The notes under the pieces: generated by a model
The model's input: only the letters and a program-made list of their open reading frames with translations
Told to the model about the DNA's origin: nothing
Database searches by the model: none
Shown here: positions 44,007-53,539 of the stretch, one piece after another
Numbering within the stretch: position 1 is the stretch's first letter
Layout: each line of letters opens with the position of its first letter
Made by a program: the position numbers and the translations under genes
Source of the DNA: Ferroplasma acidiphilum
GTDB taxonomy: Archaea > Thermoplasmatota > Thermoplasmata > Thermoplasmatales > Thermoplasmataceae
Direction: 5' to 3'
NCBI RefSeq assembly: GCF_002078355.1
Contig: NZ_CP015363.1
Location: forward strand, 682,001-746,000
DNA length: 64,000 nucleotides

Positions 44007-44744
44007 TTATTCTGGAGCTTCAAGGAAGTTTACATTCTGTATATTGAGGTTTTCTTCACGCAACCTCTGCTCTCTTGCTTTTGAATAATCTGATGTATCG
44101 AATTGATATACAATATCATCACATTTTGATGTGACGGCATTTATTCTAACACCCCCTACTCCTTCTTCCGGTGCCACCACTATTGAGTCTCCCTGAAAAT
44201 CATCTGAAATTGAATTTACAGAAATAATTGGTATCCTGTTTTCAAGTGCCCTTGTTTTAACGTAGAGATGCCATTCACTGTGGAAATCTCTTCTGATCAG
44301 GGAAGGATTAAAAATAACATCGCAATGCTTCCTGAAAAGTATCCTTGCATAATCGGGGAAATCCAGATCGTAGCATACCAGTATGCCAATTTTAAGTCCT
44401 TCAATATTAAACAGTTTTAGCTGGTTGCCCGATGTATATTTTGTGCTTTCTGCCTTATATAAATTTATTTTATCCTGCCAACCGATTATCTCTCTATTCC
44501 GGATCAGGAAAGACCTGTTATATACAAACCGGTCAACATATGAAAGACTGCCCAGTATAATTGTATTTTTTATTTTAATAGAATTCAGTAAACTGCCAAG
44601 TGAATTCATGTCTACTTTTGTAGTTATAAATTTCTCAGGAAACACAATGATTTCATTTTCGGGAAAATTTAAAGAGGAAATGTACTCCATTGCAGATTCC
44701 AACGGCATTCTACGCGACTGCAAAGCCCTGATAGCTATTTTCAT
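44007..44744 (-). CDS. Carbon-nitrogen hydrolase (nitrilase superfamily amidase)
   Basis: A 245-residue nitrilase-fold hydrolase. The Glu-Lys-Cys triad is in IVFPEKFI, WQDKINLYKAE and ILVCYDLDFPD. The four-layer sandwich is complete, and HLYVKTRALENRIPIISVNSI is the family segment after the Cys. Its closest sort is the stand-alone aliphatic amidase or NIT2-like omega-amidase group; the substrate is unknown. It is 25 bp downstream of the MocA-like gene and 56 bp upstream of the decarboxylase on the same strand, so the three may form a transcript. Confidence 0.87.
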   Translation of the reverse strand: MKIAIRALQSRRMPLESAMEYISSLNFPENEIIVFPEKFITTKVDMNSLGSLLNSIKIKNTIILGSLSYVDRFVYNRSFLIRNREIIGWQDKINLYKAESTKYTSGNQLKLFNIEGLKIGILVCYDLDFPDYARILFRKHCDVIFNPSLIRRDFHSEWHLYVKTRALENRIPIISVNSISDDFQGDSIVVAPEEGVGGVRINAVTSKCDDIVYQFDTSDYSKAREQRLREENLNIQNVNFLEAPE

Positions 44745-44768
44745 GTTTTTCTATTGCCGTACATTATT

Positions 44769-45362
44769 TTAATTTTTATGTTTTATTAAGTTTTTAAATT
44801 TTAACGCGTCATCCATGGTGTCTATATCAATAAGCAGGTCTCCAGAAATTATCATATGAGAAAAATCACCGTAATGTTTCACAATGATTGATTTTGCACC
44901 TTTGTCTCCACCGAGTTCCTTAAGTTCACTGAAATATTTTCTGGCAAATATTACAGGGCTGATTATAGTTCCATTATATTCAAATCCAGATATGCCCTTA
45001 CCTGAGGATTTAAAATGCTCTATTAATCCATTAAATGTGTTACTATCGAGTAGTGGCATATCTCCAGGGATAATCATAGCTGCCTCAATGTCAGGAGAAA
45101 CATTTTCAATTCCATGTATAATTGAAGATGACATGCCATTTTCGTAATCTTTGTTCCACACAACTTTATACCCAAATCGCTCTGAATAATCTGATATTTC
45201 TGGGCTCCTCAATACTATAATGCGCTGCTGGAAATTAGACCTTGCAACATTATCTATCGCATAATATATAATGGGTTTTGAGTTTACCTCATATAGAAGT
45301 TTATTTGATTTAAATCTCATGGCTTTGCCTGACGCCAGAACAATAGCTGCAATTTTATCCAT
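44769..45362 (-). CDS. MocA/MobA-like molybdenum cofactor nucleotidyltransferase
   Basis: A 197-residue NTP-transferase. The N-terminal nucleotide loop is IVLASGKAMRFKSNKLL, matching MocA's L-A-G-x-S-x-R-x-G-x-x-K-L with AMRF in place of the more usual S-R/S-M-x-x-G. Later features are NKDYENGMSSSIIHGI and IPGDMPLLDSNT, typical of CTP:molybdopterin cytidylyltransferase rather than MobA. Cytidylylation prepares the cofactor for xanthine/aldehyde oxidoreductase-family enzymes, so it fits the large subunit at 20014 and the XdhC at 4945. It probably starts a transcript, with an A/T-rich stretch TATATAATAATATAAAG directly before its ATG. Confidence 0.83.
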   Translation of the reverse strand: MDKIAAIVLASGKAMRFKSNKLLYEVNSKPIIYYAIDNVARSNFQQRIIVLRSPEISDYSERFGYKVVWNKDYENGMSSSIIHGIENVSPDIEAAMIIPGDMPLLDSNTFNGLIEHFKSSGKGISGFEYNGTIISPVIFARKYFSELKELGGDKGAKSIIVKHYGDFSHMIISGDLLIDIDTMDDALKFKNLIKHKN

Positions 45363-45732
45363 ATTGTGTCTATATAATAATATAAAGATAATTGTTTCGG
45401 AGCGAATTTAATATAAATTATCCCGAAGGATGAACCGGAATGACATCATCATAAAATAAGGTAGTGGCGTAAATCAACACGTAAACAGCATAGAGTTAAA
45501 TGGTACAGAATACAGGGAAAGGAACTGGGGTATTTCAGTGGTGCCGTATATTGGTATATTAGAAAAATTTACTGAGCTATATTCCCAATCCCTCCTTTGG
45601 GTATTTAATTAAAGTAATATGCTTGCTATATTGAATCAATTTCCCACGCACTACCAAATTATCAGATGATGAAACAATATATCTGTGATTGCATTAAATC
45701 CTTTTATAAATCATAATAAGTTTAGCAAAACA
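45363..45732. other. Intergenic stretch with possible relics
   Basis: This 370-bp gap holds no complete gene. On the plus strand about 50 codons without a start (about 45467-45612, reading ELNGTEYRERNWGISVVPY in part) stay open and may be a relic. I do not recognise the product. CCCGAAGGATGAACCGG near 45422 recalls IS200/IS605 right-end sequence and the similar piece near 11995. Both observations are weak. Confidence 0.3.
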
Positions 45733-47223
45733 TTATCTAAATATTTTCCTGTATAAATCCATTCCATAACCAGTTATTGACGGGCTCCCCTCAACTATTC
45801 TATAGGTATGTTCACCGTTATCCGCCCGTTCCGCTATTAAGAATACTGAACTCTCGTTATTCTGCTCCATCATTGCCGAAGCAAATTCAAAGAGATGTGA
45901 CACAAAGAATATTTTTATTCCACTTTCCAGCAAAGCCTTTGTGATTCCCATTGCAACTTCTGCACCTTCACGTGTGTTGGTAGATGAAAATGACTCATTA
46001 AACAGTATCAAACTATTTCTTCTAATGTGATCGGCAATAAGATTCATTGTTGACAATTCATCATCAAATTTTCCCCTTTCCATTGTTTTGTCCTCTTCAT
46101 GCTTGAAATGTGTAAATATACCGGAAACCACGCTTCCAGAATAGCTTTCAGCTGCAACAAACATTCCTGCCTGCATCATCAACTGTGCCTGCCCTATACT
46201 CCTCAAAAAGGTTGATTTTCCTCCACGATTGGTTCCTGTTATTACAAATAAATTCTTTCCATCTCCATCCAGGTTGTTAGGAACAATTTTAGAATTCGTA
46301 GTAAGCATGAGCCCCAGATCGTACAATCCTGAAAATTCAAGTGCAGTGCTTTCTGTTTCCTGAGGTTCAGGAAAACAGTATTGGCCGGATCTGGATTTTA
46401 AATGCTCCAGAAGGTTAATTGATGATATATAGAACCCAATTTCACACCTTAACTCTTTAAAAAATTCCATGCAATTCTGGGCAGACCTTTTCAAAACCAT
46501 TGCCGTTTTTTTCACACCCCTGTTCCTTATATCTGTTATTTCTTCTCCACCGCTAATATCCCGCTCTGGAAGTGTATATGTATAATGCTGCCCGATTTTA
46601 TCACCAACGATCTGTTTGATATTCTTTTTTCCCGTATCCGGTTTATGGAGTATGTAATCTTTCCCTTCGTTGCCCATTCCCAGAGATACGCTCATTGTTA
46701 TGCCGTCTTTAAACTGCAGCCTTTCAAGATTCTCCAGTATTGTTGCCATATACTCCGGGCCAAATGTATCAGATACAGTACTGTAAAATTTCTTTAATCC
46801 CGTAGATTTTGCTTCCCCAATCATATTGCCTATTATTTCCCTGATCTCAGCAATCTTTTCTGAAAACAGTTTTATTATTCCTATAGATATCTGCATGGAC
46901 AGTGAAGCGTTATCGCTGAACCAGAAAAATTGCTTCTGTGCCTCTGTTATGAATGAAACGGTGATGTTATATATTTTATCTGCGTAATCACGGTGTTCTA
47001 TAAAATCCTGCATTACCTGTTGCCTGTACTTTATATTTTCTATGGAATTCAGGCTATTGAGAATGAACGTGGTTGAATTTTTCAGGAGAAATTGATCGCC
47101 GGAAGACATTGCATTTAATATTGGATTTAACCCGAGGTCGCCTATTAGTGAATCGCTATTCCATGGCAAATCCTCTTTATATCTGTCAACTCCATCACTG
47201 TCAAGCAAATATGTTTTTATCAT
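45733..47223 (-). CDS. MutS-like ATPase, second of a tandem pair
   Basis: A 496-residue protein with a MutS core (lever/clamp-like helices, about residues 40-280) and a C-terminal MutS ATPase. Walker A is GTNRGGKST (330-338) and Walker B is LILFNE (405-410), with Asn where canonical MutS has Asp. SFSSTNTREGAE follows as signature helix and VSHLFE supplies the His. It has no N-terminal mismatch-recognition domain (no F-x-E) and no Smr nuclease. Its ATG overlaps the stop of the upstream paralogue as ATGA, so the two are translationally coupled and may form a heterodimer. Confidence 0.85.
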   Translation of the reverse strand: MIKTYLLDSDGVDRYKEDLPWNSDSLIGDLGLNPILNAMSSGDQFLLKNSTTFILNSLNSIENIKYRQQVMQDFIEHRDYADKIYNITVSFITEAQKQFFWFSDNASLSMQISIGIIKLFSEKIAEIREIIGNMIGEAKSTGLKKFYSTVSDTFGPEYMATILENLERLQFKDGITMSVSLGMGNEGKDYILHKPDTGKKNIKQIVGDKIGQHYTYTLPERDISGGEEITDIRNRGVKKTAMVLKRSAQNCMEFFKELRCEIGFYISSINLLEHLKSRSGQYCFPEPQETESTALEFSGLYDLGLMLTTNSKIVPNNLDGDGKNLFVITGTNRGGKSTFLRSIGQAQLMMQAGMFVAAESYSGSVVSGIFTHFKHEEDKTMERGKFDDELSTMNLIADHIRRNSLILFNESFSSTNTREGAEVAMGITKALLESGIKIFFVSHLFEFASAMMEQNNESSVFLIAERADNGEHTYRIVEGSPSITGYGMDLYRKIFR

Positions 47224-48734
47224 GATATCCTCCCCTTCAATATTTCATATGTAAGGTTATACTTCCTCGCAAGTGCCATTGCATATGCCATACCGTTAGA
47301 TTTCATTGGAAGAACCTTATATGTCCTTTTCTCCGGGTATTTCCTGTCAACCTGGCTTACGTAGCTAACCACTCCGGGCAAATCAGACAATTCATGAATA
47401 AAGGTGACATACATGCAAATAGATTTCATTTTCTTTATTTTATCTATTATATTCCTGCCTATTTCAATTCCATCCTTAAGCGTGGTTGAACTCAACATTT
47501 CATTAATAATAATGAGGCTCCTTTCCGTTGCCTTTTCAAGTATGCCATGTAATCTTTCCAGTTCCTCTTCAAGCCTGCCCATATTATTTTCTGGATTTTC
47601 AGATATTTCAAAATGTGAAAATATATTATCAACATGAAGTATAGTTGCCTCTTTCCCGGGAACCGGACAGCCCAGCAGGGCAAGATAATGTAACTGCCCG
47701 AATGACCTGGCAAATGTTGTTTTACCACCATTATTTGGCCCGGTAACTATAATCACGGATGAATTTCTATTTACAATAATATTGTTAGTAACAGGAATTT
47801 GCTTGCGTTCATTAAGTTTGGCAGCAAGTGCAAGATCAAAAAATTCCAGGCAATATATTCTATCCGTTTCACCTTTAATCTCCGGTATGCAGAACTGCAA
47901 TCCGGATTCCTCAAGTGGAGTTATATATTGTAAATACTTCAAATAAAAAAAGATTTCATGAAGAAATCTGGAAATTACAGGATCCATGAAATTTAACCTT
48001 CTTTTATAAAAGTCCTTTAATCTATTGAATTGCTCTGGATAGAATTTTGCCACCAGTTCCACTACAGCAGCTTCTACATGGCCAAAACCCGGAGTAGAAT
48101 CATATCCCGGGATTGTTTCATCCTCATCCAGGAACCTTGAAAATGCCTCTTTAACCTCAGATGCATAATCTTCTGAATCCCGGTCCTCCCTTACAGTTAT
48201 TTTCACGCCTTTGATATTTATGAGATATCTTATTGATGATAGTTCCTCCTCAAGTTGTTCTGCGTCATTTTTAAGTGATTTAAATTCATCCGAGGCAACA
48301 TAAGCATCCAGATAGTTTATGAACCCGGTGAACCCTCTTGATTTTGCTCCTGCTTTTCGCATATTGTCTAACATATTTTCAATTGATCGGGAATACATAT
48401 AAACGGAGTCCAGTAACCACCGTTCACGCTGCAGGTCATAAAGATCTTTTAACCTTTTGATATTATAAAATATCTGTGACCCTGTGCCAGCAAATTGTGT
48501 AATAATCCTGTATATCTCTGGATTTTCCAGGTCTTTAAAGATTTCCTGCCTGTAGAAAATGTCATCAATGTTCCTCAATGGCATGTAGAGGAGCCTTTCC
48601 AGTTCATCATTCCGGGTATTTCCCATGAATCCTGAAAAAATATTTCTCAAAGAAAAATCGTCAAATATTGTATTATTCCTGTCCAGCTCCTGCAGATTTA
48701 TGGAACTACTGAATGTTATGCTTTTAAACTCCAT
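47220..48734 (-). CDS. MutS-like ATPase, first of a tandem pair
   Basis: A 504-residue paralogue of the next gene. Residues 40-300 are largely helical and correspond to the MutS core, with a coiled segment near 155-170 (DAEQLEEELSSIR). The ATPase has Walker A GPNNGGKTT (332-340), Walker B LIIINE (407-412, again Asn-Glu), then MLSSTTLKDGIEIG and TFIHELSDL. There is no mismatch-binding domain. It starts at ATG 48732-48734 after an A/T-poor leader with a GGAG-like site (AAAAGGAGATGAG) and leads the two-gene operon. DNA or RNA structure binding is inferred from the family. Confidence 0.85.
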   Translation of the reverse strand: MEFKSITFSSSINLQELDRNNTIFDDFSLRNIFSGFMGNTRNDELERLLYMPLRNIDDIFYRQEIFKDLENPEIYRIITQFAGTGSQIFYNIKRLKDLYDLQRERWLLDSVYMYSRSIENMLDNMRKAGAKSRGFTGFINYLDAYVASDEFKSLKNDAEQLEEELSSIRYLINIKGVKITVREDRDSEDYASEVKEAFSRFLDEDETIPGYDSTPGFGHVEAAVVELVAKFYPEQFNRLKDFYKRRLNFMDPVISRFLHEIFFYLKYLQYITPLEESGLQFCIPEIKGETDRIYCLEFFDLALAAKLNERKQIPVTNNIIVNRNSSVIIVTGPNNGGKTTFARSFGQLHYLALLGCPVPGKEATILHVDNIFSHFEISENPENNMGRLEEELERLHGILEKATERSLIIINEMLSSTTLKDGIEIGRNIIDKIKKMKSICMYVTFIHELSDLPGVVSYVSQVDRKYPEKRTYKVLPMKSNGMAYAMALARKYNLTYEILKGRIS

Positions 48735-49031
48735 TAACTCATCTCCTTTTATAGCAAACAGGAGTCATTAGCACGATTGCAATCAATGGAACTCCATCCA
48801 TTCATTATATTGATTGATACTTAGGATTTAACATTTCCTAATGTTAATTTATAATTATAAGCTGCAAAGGCAATTGAATTCTACGGGTGATTCAGTAAGA
48901 GAAAGGTTTTTGTTTATAATATGAAGAAACAATCCTTTGTGTTATCCGAAAATCCCGAAATTATTAGATAAGAATAATCCATTTCAATGAGATAATACAT
49001 AGGTTTATATGCACTTTCAAATTTTGAATGT
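48735..49031. other. Intergenic stretch, promoters only
   Basis: The 297-bp region lies between two divergent genes. AGGAGATGAG just before 48734 on the reverse strand is a likely ribosome-binding site. TATA-like ATAGGTTTATATGC near 49000 serves the gene at 49032. No other feature is seen. Confidence 0.5.
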
Positions 49032-49442
49032 ATGTCTAATGAAATGGATTCTTTTGAGAACGAAGCAAAGAAAAATTATGATAAAATAGGCGAAGATTTT
49101 CCCAGGGGCAGCATTAAAATTCTTTCCCCTGATATTATAAATATTTTGATAACAAATGCCAGAAAATCAAAAACTGTGAATTATAAGGCCGGAGATACTG
49201 TATACACGGCCACATTTAGCAGCTATACATTGCTTGATAAGGATGGAATGGTAGGTGTATATTCAGACGTTCCGGAAGATACCAATATCAGGGAAATAAC
49301 TTTTATTGTAACTGGATTTCATGCCAAATGGGATACAGAAGTCACATTCTCCGGAGAGTATATGACTGTAATGCCCGATAGGGAACTTAAGCACCTTGTT
49401 AATTTCCAACGGGCAATAATGAAGACAGGGATATCCAGGTAA
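49032..49442 (+). CDS. Hypothetical protein, 136 residues
   Basis: I do not recognise this protein. It is acidic and soluble. Residues 1-30 are helical and charged, then beta-strand-rich sequence follows (VNYKAGDTVYTATFSSYTLL, 53-72; REITFIVTGFHAKWDTEVTFSG, 90-111), and a helical C-terminus KHLVNFQRAIMKTG ends it. The pattern suggests a small beta-sandwich or barrel. The ATG at 49032 lies about 25 bases after a TATA-like box, so it is probably leaderless. It converges with the MFS gene. No partner genes are apparent. Confidence 0.55.
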   Translation: MSNEMDSFENEAKKNYDKIGEDFPRGSIKILSPDIINILITNARKSKTVNYKAGDTVYTATFSSYTLLDKDGMVGVYSDVPEDTNIREITFIVTGFHAKWDTEVTFSGEYMTVMPDRELKHLVNFQRAIMKTGISR

Positions 49443-49502
49443 AATACTAATAGGGCTTTTATACTTGTTAATAGATATGATATTTTATATGTCACGGTTG
49501 AA

Positions 49503-50717
49503 CTAAAACAGTTCCGGATTTTCCTTTTCTATTTTCTCCATGGCAGAGTTGAAACCTTCCATTATTTTTATTACGGTAAAAGATGAAAGTAGCATTATTA
49601 CACCAACTACGGTGATTATGTAGGGAAAATAAAGAAATCTTGAAAGCTCTCCAAATACGAATGCCATTACAGGAGACGAACTTACAGAAAACATTGCGGT
49701 AAGTGCGTTAAATTTCCCGGTAATGCTGCTCGGTATGGAATTTATTATCATAGTCTCAATATAAACATTGATAAATGCCAGTATAACCCCGGAAAGAAAT
49801 GTCAGTATTCCATCCATCACCGGGAGCCTGTTAAAAGATATCAGGATAAATATGACACCCGTCATAAATATGTAAAATGCCATCATTCGTTTATTTCTCT
49901 GATATGGACGGTAAAAACCATGCATGGAAATAAGCCCGCCTGCAAGCATACCCGCAGGGAAGCCAGCTATAAAAAATGTGTAATAGATGGATGATGCATG
50001 CATTATTATGTTTATGAGCCCGGAGGCAAACACGTCTATAGCAACAAACATGCCATTTAATAGCAAGGTAAGCAAAAGAAATGGAAGTATATTTTTCATT
50101 ATCTTTACAGTACTCCTGAATCCATTCTTAACGATGCTCCTGTGGGAAACTTTTATAGTTCGGGGAACAAAAATAATTGCAAGGGCGAAAATAGAGATGC
50201 CTATCAGGGCAACATACACCGTTGAATATCTCATAAAAATGAAGGCACCACCGAGAATTATCCCTGCAAGGGTGAATATTCCTGAACTTAACTGGTCTGC
50301 AGACTGGGCTTTTGCCATATGGTCAGCTGGCATGATCTCCTTGGTCAATGCCCTGAAATCATCGGAGACAACCCACATAAATGTTGAGGACAGAAAATCT
50401 ACTGCATATATAATAAACAGGCTACGCCCGAAGAAGAGGATAGAGTAAGTTAAAACCATCAATATATTTATGCCAATATAAATCAGGTGCCTGTCGTACC
50501 TGTCAATTATGCTTCCCTCCGGAATAGCTATAATAAGATAACCGAGAAATGAAAACCCGGGAATAAGGCTTACAAGCAATACAGAATGGTAGTTTGCAAT
50601 TATTTCCCACATGAAATATATATAATATGCTGTGTTGGAGAATCTCGCTATATTCCTTGAAATAAGGTATCTGGCATAGGCATTCCTGTTATGCCTGTAT
50701 AAGTCTGATGTTAACAT
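49503..50717 (-). CDS. MFS transporter, drug-efflux type
   Basis: A 404-residue permease with about 12 membrane helices. The helix 2-3 loop reads PEGSIIDRYDRHLIY, a version of MFS motif A (G-x-x-x-D-R-x-x-R). A second, reduced version occurs between helices 8 and 9 (LISMHGFYRPYQRNKRM). It resembles the MFS_3/enterobactin-exporter-like group more than sugar porters. Substrates are unknown. Its start is only 50 bp from a divergent helix-turn-helix regulator, a classic layout for a regulator controlling its exporter. Confidence 0.82.
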   Translation of the reverse strand: MLTSDLYRHNRNAYARYLISRNIARFSNTAYYIYFMWEIIANYHSVLLVSLIPGFSFLGYLIIAIPEGSIIDRYDRHLIYIGINILMVLTYSILFFGRSLFIIYAVDFLSSTFMWVVSDDFRALTKEIMPADHMAKAQSADQLSSGIFTLAGIILGGAFIFMRYSTVYVALIGISIFALAIIFVPRTIKVSHRSIVKNGFRSTVKIMKNILPFLLLTLLLNGMFVAIDVFASGLINIIMHASSIYYTFFIAGFPAGMLAGGLISMHGFYRPYQRNKRMMAFYIFMTGVIFILISFNRLPVMDGILTFLSGVILAFINVYIETMIINSIPSSITGKFNALTAMFSVSSSPVMAFVFGELSRFLYFPYIITVVGVIMLLSSFTVIKIMEGFNSAMEKIEKENPELF

Positions 50718-50767
50718 ATAATTTGTGCTTATACGTATATTTATATCTTATATATAGATTTATCCAG
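50718..50767. promoter_or_regulatory. Overlapping divergent promoters with ATACGTAT palindrome
   Basis: The 50 bp between the two starts contain one A/T block (50735-50756). It reads as a TATA box for the regulator (ATTTATATCT, 50739-50748) and, on the other strand, for the transporter (ATATAAATAT). The perfect palindrome ATACGTAT at 50731-50738 touches both and is a candidate operator. Transcription in the two directions should interfere. Confidence 0.5.
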
Positions 50768-51352
50768 ATGGATGAAAAATACCGGGAGATACTGGAAGCT
50801 TTCCGGAACCCTACTAAAATGAAAATCATTACATTGCTGGTTAACAACAATAAAATGACGGTTACAGGGATGTCAAAATACATAAAGACAACCCGTTCCA
50901 ACCTGTATCAGGTAGTTTCTAATCTTGTCTCCAGTGGAATAGTAAATGAACCGGAGATCAGGCCAAAAAAGAATTACGTTGAAAAGTATTACAGTTTGAA
51001 TGACGATTATTTTGCTTTTCATGATGAAAATATAGATGATGAAATAACAGGGCTTCCGGATAGCGAGTACAGGGAAATTTTAAGTTCATTTTTTATGGCA
51101 CAATCCTTGAACCTGGAAATTATAGGAAAGTCTATTGAGGCTATGACGCAGAAAGAAATTCAAAATATGAGAAAACATGAAAAATATACAGTTTTTTCCT
51201 ATGGAACATGTTCAAATTCAGTTTTTGAAAAACTTTCAATTGCTGTAAAAAACGAGCTTAAAAAATCGGTGGATGATTCAGGAAATGAGGGAATGTTTCT
51301 ATTTCTAATGCTTCCATCACTTTTTCCGGATACATTGAACCGTAAGAAATAA
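50768..51352 (+). CDS. Winged-helix transcriptional regulator (ArsR/HTH_20 type)
   Basis: I start it at ATG 50768 (194 residues), about 25 bases after the TATA block; an upstream ATG would run into the divergent gene's start. The N-terminal winged helix (DEKYREILEAFRNPTKMKIITLL, then NKMTVTGMSKYIKTTRSNLYQVVSNL as recognition region, about residues 5-55) is of the ArsR/HTH_20 type. The C-terminal 120 residues are helical and may bind a ligand or dimerise. Gene layout suggests it represses the MFS transporter at 49503 and itself through the shared 50-bp region. Confidence 0.83.
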   Translation: MDEKYREILEAFRNPTKMKIITLLVNNNKMTVTGMSKYIKTTRSNLYQVVSNLVSSGIVNEPEIRPKKNYVEKYYSLNDDYFAFHDENIDDEITGLPDSEYREILSSFFMAQSLNLEIIGKSIEAMTQKEIQNMRKHEKYTVFSYGTCSNSVFEKLSIAVKNELKKSVDDSGNEGMFLFLMLPSLFPDTLNRKK

Positions 51353-51472
51353 ATGTTCACGATCAAGTGGCAGGGAAGCACATTTGTTTTATGAAGGAAT
51401 TGAGACACGATTACATACTATTCTGTTATTAATTTTATAATAAAAACCTTCCGACTCACATGGATTGTGTCT

Positions 51473-51640
51473 TAGGTTGCTCGACTGGCGAGGGCAATGT
51501 TATCATTTGAAAGGACTGGTAAGGGTTGTTCCCTGCAGTCAACCTGCCTATTGCGCTCCGTTCCCGCAGGGGGTTGCCATGCCAGTAAATCTGGAAGTGC
51601 AAGCTCACTGCTTTGATGTGTAGTTTACATAGTATTCTAC
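51473..51640 (+). pseudogene. 3' relic of another TnpB element
   Basis: The segment ends in AGTGCAAGCTCACTGCTTTGATGTGTAGTTTACATAG. Its GCAAGCTCACTGCTTT core and TAGTTTACATA tail match the 3' end of the tnpB element at 16708-16743. An in-frame stretch before it (from 51501) ends in SASSLL and a stop, like the intact TnpB's VASSLL. No catalytic part of TnpB remains. It is a decayed right end of a related IS200/IS605-type element, inserted between the regulator and the TPR gene. Confidence 0.55.
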
Positions 51641-51919
51641 ACATTCAGCTTAACACAGGCATCCTGTGCATAGTATAATGAAAAATACTACATTTCTTTG
51701 CAATATAAGGCAGATGCGTATAACGTTACTAGTCCGCCGTATAACAGGCAAATCAAGCTAACATTCAGCATAGTTTTGATAGCACGGATTTATATAATTG
51801 AAGTTTATGCATCGAATGTATGGCGGTTACAAAAACGCAATATTAAAATGGCTGCCTGGACGAATAATACAATATGTAATGACACAAAAAATAATATATA
51901 TTATTCATATAGTTTTGGT

Positions 51920-53458
51920 ATGCCTAACAAATCTATTCAACCAGCTGCATCTAAAAATATGGAAAAAGCCATTGGTTTAATGGAAAATTATGATTATTCA
52001 GATGCAAAAAAGAGAATAGATATGGCCTTAGCACTTGACCCTTTAAATTACGAATATCATTATATTAAGGTAAATCTTTTAATTGAGCGAAGGGACTATG
52101 AAGGCGCATTGAAGGAATTGCATGTTATGGAAAAACTTGTCCCGGACAAAGCTTCTGTTTATTCCCTGGAAAGCAGATGTTTAATAAATCTAGGGAAGAA
52201 CTTTGATGCAGTTGGTAAAGCCGATGAAGCACTTGAGCATGACAGAAATTATATGCAAGCTTATGAAAATAAATTAATCGCATTGCAGAATATAGGTCTA
52301 ATAAATGACGCATTTGATGTATATTACAGTGCGTTGAAAGTTGATCCACAGGATGCGGAATCCTATGCTGTCCTCTCGGAGCTACATATGGAAATGAAAA
52401 ATTTTGATGCTGCACATGAATCAGCTAAAAAGGCTATAAACATTGAAAAAGATAACATCAAGGCCAATAACATGCTTGTTTCCATAGCGAGGGTTGATGG
52501 TGGCATTGAGGATTACATCAAGGCACTTTCGGACGCATATGTAAATACCCATTATGAGGGGTATATAGTACAACTTACTAACTGCTTATATGAGTCGGGA
52601 AACCGTGAAGATGCTGTAAAAATTGCTGAGAAATTTTATAAAATCAATCCGGGAAATATGAATTCCGCCCATAATCTTGCACACATATTTATCCTCGAAA
52701 ATAGAATACAGGATGCAGGGAAAGTCTATAAAAATTCAATTAAGTTAAACAAAAGTGAATTTACCAATTTGCAGTATATTACATTTCTGAACGAAACCGA
52801 ACAGTATGCAACAGTGCTAAAGAATGTAGATGAGTTAATAGAGAGGTATCCTGATAATGACGGGTTTTTGTATAACAAGTTCTATGCACTTTCCAGGAGT
52901 GGAGACCATAAGGATGCATTAATTATCATTAAACTGTTATATGGCCAGAATAAGGATTCAATTTTGTATAAAGTTGAATATGCACTTGAACTGGCGTTAA
53001 CAGGAAATTCTGACGAATCCCTCAGGATACTGGAAAATTTTGAAGAGTTATACATTGACCCGTGGATTTCAATGTCTTTATGGAGTTTATACTCTATGCT
53101 CAATCAGTATGACCGTGCTAATGAATACGCCATATTAGCCATGGAAAATGGAATCGGCGATGAGTTTCTTGGTTCATTTCCACTTGAGGTAATAGAAACT
53201 TATCTTGAAAAAGGGTGGAAAATACAGGCAATAAAATTTATTGATGCCTTAATAGAACGGGCAGAAGGCGAATTGCAGGATATCTGTATTGCCTGCAAGG
53301 GATGTATTCTTGGAATAGACGACTACGATAAAGGACGTGATATTTTAGAACAAATCGGTTCAGCTGAGAAAATACGATATTTACTGTTGTTTAAACTTAA
53401 ATTCACAGATGTAGAAATCAATAATTTCATTAACAGGTATAAAAATGAGAAATTATGA
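51920..53458 (+). CDS. Tetratricopeptide-repeat protein
   Basis: The frame is open from 51698. I favour ATG 51920 (512 residues), since an A/T box (AATATATATTATTCAT, 51889 onward) lies about 25 bases before it and the upstream 74 residues lack TPR character; ATG 51848 is possible. At least eight helical repeats run from residue about 15 to 380, for example EKAIGLMENYDYSDAKKRID, YEGALKELHVMEKLVP and AKVYKNSIKLN-like units. TPR arrays are protein-docking scaffolds. It has no membrane segment. It stands alone, so the partner is unknown. Confidence 0.8.
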   Translation: MPNKSIQPAASKNMEKAIGLMENYDYSDAKKRIDMALALDPLNYEYHYIKVNLLIERRDYEGALKELHVMEKLVPDKASVYSLESRCLINLGKNFDAVGKADEALEHDRNYMQAYENKLIALQNIGLINDAFDVYYSALKVDPQDAESYAVLSELHMEMKNFDAAHESAKKAINIEKDNIKANNMLVSIARVDGGIEDYIKALSDAYVNTHYEGYIVQLTNCLYESGNREDAVKIAEKFYKINPGNMNSAHNLAHIFILENRIQDAGKVYKNSIKLNKSEFTNLQYITFLNETEQYATVLKNVDELIERYPDNDGFLYNKFYALSRSGDHKDALIIIKLLYGQNKDSILYKVEYALELALTGNSDESLRILENFEELYIDPWISMSLWSLYSMLNQYDRANEYAILAMENGIGDEFLGSFPLEVIETYLEKGWKIQAIKFIDALIERAEGELQDICIACKGCILGIDDYDKGRDILEQIGSAEKIRYLLLFKLKFTDVEINNFINRYKNEKL

Positions 53459-53539
53459 AATAAACGACATTATAATATTCGCCAATTGACGTATTCAATA
53501 TTCACAAATTATATATACCATAGTATTGATTCACATATA

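Noticed and set aside
45460-45615. Small gene in the 45.4-45.7 kb gap
   Set aside because: About 50 codons stay open but there is no start codon, promoter or recognisable family; kept only as a possible relic.
51456-51644. Reverse-strand 62-codon ORF over the TnpB relic
   Set aside because: It is the antisense of the decayed TnpB end and lacks any recognisable domain.
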